The notes under the pieces: model-generated | Database searches by the model: none | The model's input: only the letters and a program-made list of their open reading frames with translations | Told to the model about the DNA's origin: nothing | Source of the DNA: Liolophura sinensis | Lineage: Eukaryota; Mollusca; Polyplacophora; Chitonida; Chitonidae | Reading direction: 5' to 3' | Length of the DNA stretch: 64,000 bases | Assembly (NCBI RefSeq): GCF_032854445.1 | Contig: NC_088296.1 | Span: 1,056,001 to 1,120,000 of the forward strand | Made by a program: the position numbers and the translations under genes | Shown here: positions 1 to 26,110 of the stretch, in pieces | How the letters are laid out: every line of letters begins with the position of its first letter | Numbering within the stretch: position 1 is the stretch's first letter

Positions 1-2781
1 CCATTCGGCCTTAAAACACTGTTATGAGACGCATTTTTTATCGAGCTTCCTCTTTTTGTTGCATGGCAGTTATAATACAGTACATGTATGTATATCTTCA
101 GAATAATGATTAGATGGAGCAATATCGGTTGAGTGGGAAAGATAGCAAGATCGCGCTGTCACTGTTACCCACACGGACCGTGTTTGACATGTTTGTTTTG
201 ACCGGAACTTTCCTAACGCTGCACATATGCTTCTGCCTTTCCAGTAGACTGTTAATGTGGCAAAATGGCTGCCTGCTTTGTGTTGAAGTCGAATAACAGC
301 AGGACTTCTCCGGGCTTGTACAAGCTACATGCTCAATAAATATTATTTATTTCAAAGTGAGTGATTTCGTTTTAAAACTTCATTGAGACATCGCAATCAG
401 AGATTGTTTAAAAATCCAAATTGTGGGCGACTATGTCACTTTAAAACCAATCAAATAAATTACCACATGCACATAATCATGTAGCATTGAGTAAGACTGT
501 ATTTGCACATGAATTATTGTTAATTTCTCATGGTTTTTCACCAGTGAATTAGCCCAGCCTGCATATAGTCCGTCTCAGATGTCCACGCAGATTTAGCCGG
601 GACAAGGTGAGGGCTGTCGCATACTCCCGCAGCTAAAAGATGTGATTTTACATCAGGTGCCAACGGCGCTGTTGAGTCGACAAACACATGTGTATTCAAT
701 CTAGTAACTACCATCAGAAAACCTCATTTATGTACGTTCGTTTGCGAGAACTGCCACCTGTCTTGCCAATATCTTCGTGAATGTGCGAGATCCGTGAAAC
801 GCTGATGGAGCTTATTACCCTCTTGTGCTACAGTCTGTTCAGCAAGCTGATTGGTTGGTTAAACAATCCATGAAATTTTGTGTTAATATATCGATGAATT
901 CACAGAAATTCATTATTAAAGGAGTCAACAGAAAAGATTTTCTGTAATTGATGGGCTGATGTTTCAGTGGCATCACTTTTTAGAGCCCTCAGTTAAGAGT
1001 GCTCAGCCTAAGTGTAAATGTACTGGTATCTTTACTCAGGTAAGCACACAGGTACAATAGTTTGTACACATTCACAGACAGTACACCTGAGCCACATGTA
1101 TAACTGTCAGCAAGGTAACCTGACCTTATTTATGGCCCCTCCCCCCTCCCCTCTCCCCCCATCAACTACTGTCAACATCCCCCCACCCCCCAAGGCCTGT
1201 CTGTTTTCTTACTATAAGTTGGCAACCAGCCAAGACCTACATTTCTTTAAGTATACCTGAACAGACTGTGTTTTGGTGTGTACACACACATTGATACATT
1301 GTAACTGTCATGCCTACATTGTACGCTGTACATGCACTGACACTACATGATCCATACTGTAATAGTGCTGTACTACATGTGCATTTCCTGAGATTTGACG
1401 GAAATATACATGATGTACTTGCAGGTTACTTAGACATGACACATATAAGTACGCATTCTCTCTAAAACGAGAACAGATTTAGGCTTGTTACTAAAACAGG
1501 TGCCTGTTTCTGCTGCATATGCACATATTTATGCCCATGAACACTGTATGGATTTAGAATAGAGAGAGTTTTACATGGACCACTTCAGGTACATGTAGCA
1601 ATGTTCGTACACAAGGCATTCATATATTTCCTTCCTTCACACATCTACTGTTCATAAGTAGAACTGTTACAAGATTTTCTATTAAAAACTAAATCTAACG
1701 TGTAACAAACTCAATATTACATGTATACATGTGCTTTCAAGGCCCAAATTCCCAATATCTAGCATAAAGTAACAAAGTTTGTCTTCCAGAGTACAGTGAT
1801 TTTTTGCCTTCCATCCAGCAGTGGCACATGCACATGTAGGCTATATGGTCATGATACCAGTAAATAAATGCAACATGTGAAAATGAAAACATCCTTAAAA
1901 TGTAAAAACAAAACCAAAAAAAAAAAAAATCAAATCAAATTTTTTGTCATTTTGGGCAAAAAGAAAATTCTTTTTAGGCATAGTGCAATGCTATCAGAAA
2001 TGATAATAATGATAATGAAGATAGGAATTTTAGAGAAATTAACATGAAGGGAAAATACAATTTCCATCAGAATACAGATGAAAACTTCTTTGTATACATA
2101 GTTTCAGTGGTGCCCTCTTTGGATACATAGTTTCAGTGGTGCCCTCTTTGGATACATAGTTTCAATGATGCCCTCTTTGGATACATAGTTTCAATGATGC
2201 CCTCTTGGATACATAGTTTCAGTGATGCCCTCATAAGAATTCGGACAGCTATGACTCCATGAAGCTGCTAAAGGCCAGGGTTTTTTTATGGATCCTTGGT
2301 GACACTATGTTATCTTGATGACAGCACTTGCAGTAATGTGCCATATTGACGATTAATGAGTCATGAAACTATGAATTAGCACTACAGCCACAACAATTTA
2401 AACTTTTGTTTGATGGGTAGAATGAGTGCTTTATTAAATGTGGCAAGAAGGAAGAAAAATAAAAATGAAAAATCATCTAGGTAGCGGAAATCACTTTCTC
2501 AGCCATTGTTTGTGTGAAAGACAAATCTACCTGATCAGAAGTCATGAAAAACAGAAGAAAAAAATCAGAGAAAATACCATCAAGATCTGACAAAAAAAAA
2601 ATACGTGGCTTTTCAATTTGTTTTTTTTTATTCCATTTTTGGATTTTTTTGGGTTGGACCCATAAAACACAAAATAAAAATGGTGTCACCTAAAAGAAGA
2701 AACAAAAAACAACCTTAAGTGAATAAAATGTGTTGCATTTTTCAAATTTGTGACCAAAAGATCATTTTGCTCTGTTGACAG
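1..2781. other. Upstream region of CTDSPL2, possible 5'UTR exon near 545-606
   Basis: No coding exon is recognised here. A stretch around 545-800 has more CpG than its surroundings and contains ACAAG|GTGAGG at 602-612, a plausible donor for a non-coding first exon of CTDSPL2. The first coding exon has an acceptor (CTGTTGACAG, ending 2781) only 22 nt before its ATG, so an upstream 5'UTR exon must exist. Otherwise the stretch holds a C-rich tract at 1138-1195, a short A-rich tract near 1915 and the small tandem repeat listed separately. The link of the 606 donor to CTDSPL2 is inference. Confidence 0.3.
2091..2232. repeat. 29-bp tandem repeat, about 5 copies
   Basis: The unit contains ATACATAGTTTCAGTGGTG followed by CCCTCTTTGG and repeats about five times with few substitutions. 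The last copy is shortened. It lies upstream of the first CTDSPL2 coding exon and shows no similarity to any exon. Confidence 0.85.
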
Positions 2782-2803
2782 GACAGAGCGTGTTGTGTGG
2801 GTG

Positions 2804-18023
<15,220 letters not shown>

Positions 18024-18568
18024 ACCAGAGAGTGTCTACGTGGACCCCCCGAGCACCCCATGCGATCTTGTTGCACTGGTGTTGCATCGCTGTTGAGACA
18101 CTTTCGCGCACCCACTTCGACCTTCGACCATAACCACGACTTTTAAAAAAAGCTATGTAAATATTGGCATTTTTTTGGTATGTTTTAATCAGTTTTGATT
18201 TCGCAAAGCAGTATTTTAGAATTGTTTTTTTGGGCTGTACATTTTTTGCCTGGTTGTTCTTTTTTTTTAGTTTATATTTGAAAAATTTTTAGCCTATGTT
18301 ATTAGTTTTGTTGATGATGTCTAATTGACAACATGATCCTGTTGTCGTTAAGCCTGACTGCTCTGTTTCCGTGGTAACATCAGGTCATTATTGTAGGAAA
18401 CATTGTTGTGACCTGGCCTATTCCCGTGAGCCGTTGTTGTCGTTTACACGGTTAGGTTCCTCTGTGGATAAGTCCTGTAGTATAAGTCCTCCTTGGATGC
18501 ATTGGTCCAGAACAGCAGCACTGTAGTTACCAGATACGATTTAAGTGCGGATTATCAGAAGGGAACAG

Positions 18569-18574
18569 AATAAA
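18569..18574 (+). terminator. Candidate poly(A) signal AATAAA for CTDSPL2
   Basis: First AATAAA after the stop codon, about 550 bp downstream, followed by a T/G-rich stretch (TATGTGTTTCTT) near 18620-18635. Later AATAAA sites, for example 21752, are also possible, so 3'UTR length is uncertain. Confidence 0.35.
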
Positions 18575-18688
18575 GACCAACTTCTGAGACATGAAAAAAT
18601 GCCCATTTGACAGGCACTTATGTGTTTCTTACATTTACACATTCGTCACATTACACTTTGATGGATACAACAAACTCTGTCATGTGGT

Positions 18689-19084
18689 CCTGGGCCCATT
18701 TGTTCAAAATTGTCTGAAGACTTAATACTAGATTTGAACCAAGGGCCGAATCCACTCTTCTGACTTAAGTCAAAATTAAAAACTTTGTCATAATGTTCGG
18801 CTTTCGGTAACGGAAGTTGTCTTAAGATAACATTGAGGAGGTGATCAACATTTTAATTTACAGGGCTCTAAAATCATATTTCAAATTTTTGACTTAAGCC
18901 AAAACTGGCTTTGTGGAATCTGCCCCAAGTTTTTTGTGCGACTGAACATCCAATATCAATCAAATCTGCTGCTGTTGCATTTGGTCCCTGTACAACTCTA
19001 ATGGTTGCTGCAATGATAAATGATAAATAATATGGGTTAATACCAGTATTAGCCAATACACTTTTGAACAACGAGGGGCCCAGG
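18689..19084. mobile_element. MITE-like element with terminal inverted repeats, with a second one nested
   Basis: The outer ends are inverted copies: CCTGGGCCCATTTGTTCAAA at 18689 against CCTGGGCCCCTCGTTGTTCA on the opposite strand at 19084. Inside, 18743-18926 has its own inverted ends (GGGCCGAATCCAC with TTAAGTCAAAA against GGGGCAGATTCCAC with TTAAGTCAAAA). There is no transposase. A clear target duplication was not found. This suggests one non-autonomous DNA transposon inserted in another. Confidence 0.7.
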
Positions 19085-20033
19085 TAGAAAAAAATTCAGT
19101 TAACAATTATCATGAATACATGTTTGTCTATGGAAGGCCAGTTTGTTAAAGTACGGTACACAAGGCTGTTGTGTGCATTTTATGAAAGCATGGGTAGAAG
19201 TCAACATGTCCACATGTCCCAGGCATGTTAAATTTCTTCAGGGCAAGTTGTTTTAATTATCATTGTTGCCCATGAGCTTATGGGATTTTTTTTAATGTTT
19301 CCCCCAGGTGCAAGTGATTAGTTATTTTCCACCCCTGAGCAGGGGGAGATAACTTTATTTCCCTGTGGATTTTTTTCATGTTGGGTGATCAGGTAGTCCT
19401 TATAACAATATGAAACTTATCTCACAAGCTGCCTGAAAACTGGTGTAAGACTGATATCCTGTCTTGTAATGGTACAGTATCCGTTTCACAACAGACACCT
19501 TTAAACTGGGTGTCAAGGCGAGGTTTCAACTCAACCCATCTCTCTCCGAAATGGAACTGTTAACGTGAGACTTGAAGATTGGTAAGAATGAAGGTTCTTA
19601 CCAGGCCATTTTATTTCCATACACGGAAAACTTATCAACATACAGGATATCATATGGCATATGCACATTTGTCAATTTCGATAATGTTTTTGGAGTCATT
19701 GTAGAATACTGCAAAAACCATGTTTCCTACAATGTATCAGAGATTTCATAACAATCTTTATTTTCCCCACAACTTTTGTCTTTATTTTAAGTGGTTCTCT
19801 AGGCCTTTCTTTCTTTTAACTTGTTGTTAATAACATGTCTAACTGGACGCACACATTTCTTTTGCCAAAAAAATTAATAAAACAGCAAAAAACAAAACCA
19901 AGAGACAGATGTTATAAATTGTACAAATTGTTTCATTGTTAGTATGTTACCTGTATACATTGTAGATGATCGTCAGTGTTGATGTCTGACATTTTTACCC
20001 ATTATATTCGCCTCATCCTCAACAACTGTATTG

Positions 20034-20140
20034 TTGCCATAGTCTTCAGCATTTGTGGCCATGGTGATGATCTTCAGCACCTGTTGCCATGGTGATGATC
20101 TTCAGCACCTGTTGCCATGGTGATGATCTTCAGCATGTGT
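20034..20140. repeat. 27-28-bp tandem repeat, about 4 copies
   Basis: Unit GTTGCCATGGTGATGATCTT then CAGCACCT; the outer copies diverge. Downstream of CTDSPL2. Confidence 0.85.
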
Positions 20141-20220
20141 TTTGTCAGCATGTTCCTTATCCATGGGTCTTCAACATGCATTGCAATGCTAGTTTATACA
20201 ACCAGTTTAGTTTATAATAA

Positions 20221-20450
20221 TTTGGTGGAATTGATCATACTTTCGCAGAGTTTGTAAGTCAGTGGAATTGATCATACTTTCACAAACTTTATGAGTCAGT
20301 GGAATTGATCACACTTTCACAGAGTTTGTAAGTCAGTGGAATTGATCATACTTTCACAGAGTTTGTAAGTCATTGGAATTGATCATACTTTCACAAACTT
20401 TATAAGTCAGTGGAATTGATCATACTTTCACAAACTTTGGTAGTCAATCT
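20221..20450. repeat. 37-bp tandem repeat, about 6 copies
   Basis: Unit GTCAGTGGAATTGATCATAC then TTTCACAGAGTTTGTAA, with alternating CAGAGTTTG and CAAACTTTA variants. Confidence 0.9.
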
Positions 20451-22390
20451 TGAATCATGAATCACTTCACATTATTGTGCTAAGAGTGAAGTCATATACA
20501 CAAAAAAGGTAAGATAAGTTCAATTTACCATGTTTAGTGAAAGAGTCCCCTGGACCGTGACCAAAGTTGAATGGTAATGCCGGTAAAAAACTCTCTCCTG
20601 TGCTTAAGATTTGATTCAGATCTGAGACAAATATACTACAGGGATTGGAAGCTGCTTTGTGTTACATACATGTAGCATTTTGTATTAGCAGATTAATGTT
20701 AAAATATATCTGACCTTTTTTTTGGTTTGTAAGAAAGACAGATTTGCTACAGTGTACAGTACTTGTTATCACACTGAGGCAGCGTGTTTACACACATTTG
20801 GATATTCATGAAAACGTTGCTTCCAGTTCCCCATGATATATTTGTACCCGGTACAACCCTCACATGACACGCATCACCTCACTCTGCTCCTATCATTCCC
20901 TCCATCGCCACCTCTCCCCTTCCTTAAGGCTAATGTATATTTTCACAAGTGGACCCTTGTCATCGTGACCCATTGTGCAGCGTATTGTCACAACCTTTGC
21001 TCTGGTTTTTGGACTATCTAATTTGCACGTTGTTGTTGTAACCATGGCTAAATTTAGATTTGTTCTTGTACAAAGATGTAGGGTTTTATTTTTCCGCCTA
21101 CTTGTAAGGTTTTCATGTAATTTGTTTTCAGTTTGTCGACATGTTACTTTTATTAGCTCACCATTGGTTGCCATGGTGACCAGTCACTCTGTACTCTTAA
21201 TAACCTGTGTACAGATTTTTAAAACAAATCATGTTATGTTACGCAAGTGAAGGTTTTAGCATGCTGTAATACCTGTTATTGTACTTGTGGTTTTACGCAT
21301 AGTTAATTGGGTTCCTGGTTTTTAAACTGTAACAGATTCTTTGAAAAAGAACTTGAATTTTTAACTGTGTACTATACATACTTTACCAGGTTATATTCTC
21401 CAGAAGGAACCACGCTGTTTAGACGCGTATCATCTGTTTTTTGTTTTGTTTTGTTCATATTAGATTATTAAACCATTTATGGTCTCTTCACATCACAGAC
21501 AATTCTCTTTTGTTCTGTGCACCCAATTTTACTGTGTTAACGAGGGATTTATTGCTTTAGAAAGTCTTGGATACATTTACACTGTAAAACTAACCAGTCA
21601 TTCAGATGCTTCAAACAGAGGATCAAGACTTTCAGAATTAAATGGCAGTATTGTAGAAGCCAGTTTCACATCAGTCACTTACATCAGTTTCTCTCAACCC
21701 AGTTTTCAAGTGTAGCAGAGAGTCACTACCACTTACCTGTTTGGTGAGTGAAATAAAGGTTGTAAACCAGTCCATCAGAGCACCTCATTTAAATCTCACA
21801 CCGTGACATAGGCAGCAACTCCGCTAGCATTTCTGATCACATTGTCTACTGTAACGTTGTAATTATCATTGATCAGTAGCTAAGTAATTTGATTTTTTTC
21901 TTTCAACAGCGTTTTGAGTCATAATTTAGATGATTTTTGGGATGAGAAGAAAGTTTTTTGTGTGTGTGTGTTTTTTTTCTATCATGATCAACTACATATA
22001 AAATATTTTGCCGTGTAACACTTGGCCGGAATTTCCAACACGGGCAAACATTTTGTCATTGCTGCTCAGTTGATGCATGAAGATGGAGAAAAGCTGTAAA
22101 ACTTTCCGGTGATCATAGAGAAACACAGTTCTCTGTGAATGTAAAACGTGTAGTGAGTATACACATGTAGACAGTATAAGAAGAAGGTTAGAACTTCATT
22201 ACAATTGCTGTGTTCTGAACTGAATTTTCATTGTCAAGAATCAAGTGCTTGAAATTACATTCACTTATTTTTTTGTCACAAAACACATGAATTGGTATTT
22301 AGTGTGCATTCTGAGTGCTGAAAAATGCATGCTTATAGTTGACTTCAGAGTCATGCAGGATGTTTGTGAACTTGTGAGTTGAAAGGACAA

Positions 22391-22575
22391 TTTTGATTAG
22401 TTCTGAGAATGACCTCGCCAACCAATGCAGGAAGTTTGTGAACCTGTGTGTTAAAAGGACAATTTTGATTAGTTCTGAGAATGACCTCGCCAACCAATGC
22501 AGGAAGTTTGTGAACCTGTGTGTTAAAAGGACGATCTTGATTGGTTCTGAGAATGACCTCTCCAACCAATCAGAG
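22391..22575. repeat. 72-bp tandem repeat, 2.5 copies
   Basis: Unit TTTTGATTAGTTCTGAGAAT, then GACCTCGCCAACCAATGCAG, GAAGTTTGTGAACCTGTGTG. The period is a multiple of three and gives short open frames on both strands without other coding evidence. Confidence 0.88.
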
Positions 22576-24791
22576 TTCATCTTACTGGAATCTGGGAATA
22601 TGGATACATTTAATACTTCCGACTTCAGATAGATGGATGTTATTCAGAAAGTGGTGTAAGTAAGAGGATTGTGTTATCTTTTATGTGAGATTTATACTTT
22701 CCAGGTAGAATCCTATAACACAGATCATCATAGGGGTATGACTGCATATTGGCCATATGTCAACTCTCCCTGCTTGTTTTTTGTGCGGGAATCTAGCCTG
22801 TTGGTCACATGCTTGACTCAGAAGTAGCCGGTTCAAAACCCAGAATGGTCTTAAATTTGTCTTTGTTTTCAGCACTAAAATTAGCAACAAGCTTTAAAGG
22901 GTCTAGTTCTAGTGGATTGGACTTGAGGAAATGGATGAAGATATATCCATTGCTGTGTACATGAATACTTAAGAGTAAAGCTGTAGCTGGCGTTAATGTG
23001 TAAGAACACTACTGGCTGGACAAAGTTGACGAGGACAAGTTAAGTTTAGCAGTCCATGGAAAACTTTCCATATCAGATGACAGTCACACTGAAATGGCTC
23101 TCTGGATCTCCATGCATTCAAGACCTGCCCCCTTTTGTCTGATTTTAACAGGGCTGCTGAAGGACAGCTAAAGTTTATGCTGTGCTCATGTTGACATCCT
23201 ACCAAGTGTTAATTAGGTGAAATAATAATTGTAAGTGGTAATTAGATTACTTTGATCATGAGTTTGGAAATGTTCTCATAGCCTCCATGACTGAACCTGT
23301 ACATTGTAAAACACCTTTGTTCGACTGGCTATGTGAAAGAATGGTGATTATGTACGTATACATGTATTGGGGTGTCTAGAGCTGGTATTTGTTGTTGTTG
23401 TTTATAGTTTTGCCCATCACTACGTGGCGTTTGTTAATCCTTGGTAGCTGCTCTATCTCAACCCCCGATGTAATGTCAGTATACCATGATAACAAGACAG
23501 CTGTCAGAAACTCACTGGTTATGTACATAAAAATCATACATATTCCAAACGTGGTGTCGTTTTTCTCTGTTCTCTGTTTGGTCTTTGTTCTGTTTTTGTT
23601 CTCTGTTCTCTGTTTCACTAAATGTGGTTTCAACATTAATTGCAGCTTGTTCACGTACTGTCTGCCATTTTGGGCTTAAGTTTGAAAACCTCAATCTTTA
23701 ACATTTTAAGCTGGCTGTTTAAACTTGGCAGAAATTGAAGGCACAGAACCAACGGTCAAAATTTGATTGATTTGATGCATATGGTTAAGGGTTTAATTTG
23801 GATTGTAATGTCAGGATAAGTCCTACATGGCTTTCTGAAATGGGCCCATAGGTGGCATGTTGTCACTGAATATTTTCTGTGATTAAGCAAGGTGTCCTGT
23901 GTGGTGTCTTCAGCATAATAATTTAGTGAGGCGGCACTGTCAAATTGGCAGCAATGTTACAGTGGGATATACTTGTATAAAACGATAAAGAAGGTCATGA
24001 ATCAATGAAACATCACAGGCTAACTGGACCAACTGGTACATCAGAGATGACAGGTCATGTTATGCCAAATCACACTTCTCAATGGGAGTTTTCACATATC
24101 TGACCACATCGTCACACCAAAGCAGACTTACTGTAATTCTTCAACCTTTTCACGTTTCCTCAATACATCATTCAATAATTCTTCAACCTTTTCACATGTT
24201 TCCATTGAGTTTATTCAAGCATATTCTGAAAGTATTATTCTGGATAAGCTGATAAAATTATAGTTTTTAAGAAGCCCCGAAATTGGCCAATCCAACCGAT
24301 GTAGTTTTGTCTCCGGACTGAAATTAAAAATGTGCATAAATTGCTCTAAATATCATTCTTTCTTAAGCGAAAAGGTTGAGAAATTAAGGTACATGAATAA
24401 CGTGGTATGCGTCTTCTCTACAGTGTCACCTGCAGATTGTAGTCTTCCTGTCTGACATTTGTGTTATCTTGTGAGTTAGCCTCTTATACTAAGCCCGTTG
24501 AGCCTCAGGTTTATTCAGACTCTAGGATGCAGTACACCATCATGTTCAGCGCACATATATGTTCCAGAAACCTTCATATGTGTGTTAAACTTATAGTCAT
24601 GAGTGTTGGCAGGAACCTGGCGAAGGGGATTTGCCCTCTCAGCCCAGACTGTCTCGCGTACGACTAGAGAGGAAGCCAGGATGAGAGCACTGGGTTGTTT
24701 TGGTTATCAGCTGCTACCTCGACTGGGTCAGCAAAGGCTGCCACTGAAGCACACAAAATCATGACAAAGCTTATAATGACACATAATGAAT

Positions 24792-24797
24792 TTTATT
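24792..24797 (-). terminator. Candidate poly(A) signal for WDR61 (minus strand AATAAA)
   Basis: TTTATT on the plus strand is AATAAA on the minus strand, about 1.2 kb beyond the WDR61 stop. It is followed on the minus strand by a T/G-rich stretch (TTTGTCATGATTTTGTGTG) at about 24755-24775. No minus-strand AATAAA was noticed closer than the SINE tail at 25.12 kb, which is an alternative. Confidence 0.35.
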
Positions 24798-25114
24798 TAT
24801 AAACATAATGAGGATGATCTTTAAACATTTATGTGAGAATACAAATAAATGCCAAAGGTACAAGGAAAAACATGCTGAAGTCAGCAAAAACACTGAACAT
24901 TATCGCCAATGTTCCAAAGTGAACACAAAAATAAATTTCTCTCCCAACACAGACGGTTTGAACCCAGTGTACTGTAGTTTACTGACCTCTGACCTCTGTA
25001 GGAAACATAAGAAAGCATTATCAACCCGGTCACACTGATGTGTGGCCACAATAGCATACTTCAATCAACACTGGTATGGGCAACTTTTCCTGCTATAGAC
25101 AAACTGTATTTGAC

Positions 25115-25165
25115 ATTTATTTATTTGCTTGGTGTTTTACACTGCACTCAAGAATATTGATTGTA
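25115..25165 (-). mobile_element. SINE 3'-end fragment
   Basis: TTTATTTATTTGCTTGGTGT then TTTACACTGCACTCAAGAATA is the reverse complement of the family's 3' end. The rest of the element is missing. Lies in the presumed 3'UTR or flank of WDR61. Confidence 0.7.
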
Positions 25166-26020
25166 TCTGACATAGAATTTCACCCCCAAAAGCTGATTCT
25201 TATAGGAAAATAAAGGTCATAACATATAACTTTCGGTGCTAAAACTTACATTTTTCCATTATGATATTGTCCTGCCTTAAAAACCAACATCAAACCATCT
25301 TTGATAAATCAACAGAACGATCAGATTCAGGAAAATGAGTAAGTTAGTCATTGAAGAATTTCTACATCAAATACAGTAATATACCCTAAATGCCCTAAAA
25401 CTTTGCCCACAAAAGTACATTTTTAGAAGCAAATAAATGTCACAAATTATTATTAATGGTGCTGAAACGTACAATTTTCCAGTAGAATATCATCCCATGT
25501 CACAGAAAACTTCAAATCACCTTTCTAAACTCAAGAGAACTCTCAGAATCTGGCAATATGGGCAAGTGAGTCATGGACGAAATTCATGGTCATTTAGGGT
25601 AGGCCTCTCAGCTGTTCAGTCTACTGTTCATTCCTGCTGTTGTTCAAGCCATGACAAGAGAACAAGGGTCAATACAGCTTGGACCTGAGTCACCATCACA
25701 GGGCAAAAGGTACCCCATTGGGTGGGCTAGTCAAATTTGCTTCTCTACTGGCAGCCATTTCACCATCTCCATCCCTTATAAGCCACAACCATTCCCTTTG
25801 TAGAGGTAACTAGAAGTACCATCCTGGATGACCATTTGTAGTTTAGGGTATACCAGCAACTTTCTGTCGGACAATCATACATGTCCATGTATGTACAAAC
25901 TGAATGTGTTTGGGAATTGACAAATCTGTTTCGTGGTACACACCATTACTACAAACAACCCATGATCACTCGCCCCACCCAACCCAAACCCCCGCCCTCC
26001 AGAAAGCTGTGGATGCTCCG

Positions 26021-26110
26021 TCATGTGGGACAGTCGTAGATGTGAATGGCTCTGTCGTCTGACACAGATGTTAACTTGGACCCGTTACTACTGAATCGGG
26101 CACTCCACAC
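26021..26110 (-). CDS. WDR61: WDR61 coding exon 11 (C-terminus)
   Basis: Residues 274-302, [20 protein letters not shown] then AIHIYDCPT and TGA at 26023-26021. Matches the vertebrate VWGVKYNGNGSKI..IHIYDCPI end. Acceptor (minus strand) ATCTTTCCCAG. Confidence 0.96.
   Translation of the reverse strand: MWSARFSSNGSKLTSVSDDRAIHIYDCPT

Larger units (their letters stand above)
18024..24790. other. Long 3'UTR/intergenic stretch between converging CTDSPL2 and WDR61
   Basis: No exon with coding similarity was recognised in about 6.8 kb. It contains a TIR element (18689-19084), three short tandem arrays (20034, 20221, 22391) and AT-rich unique DNA. ORFs here are short and show no codon structure or family motif. 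Part may be CTDSPL2 3'UTR. Confidence 0.6.

Noticed and set aside
18024-25700. Further genes in the 3' flank (several 60-96 codon ORFs)
   Set aside because: They are short, without recognisable motifs, splice structure or codon bias; many overlap tandem repeats or AT-rich DNA.
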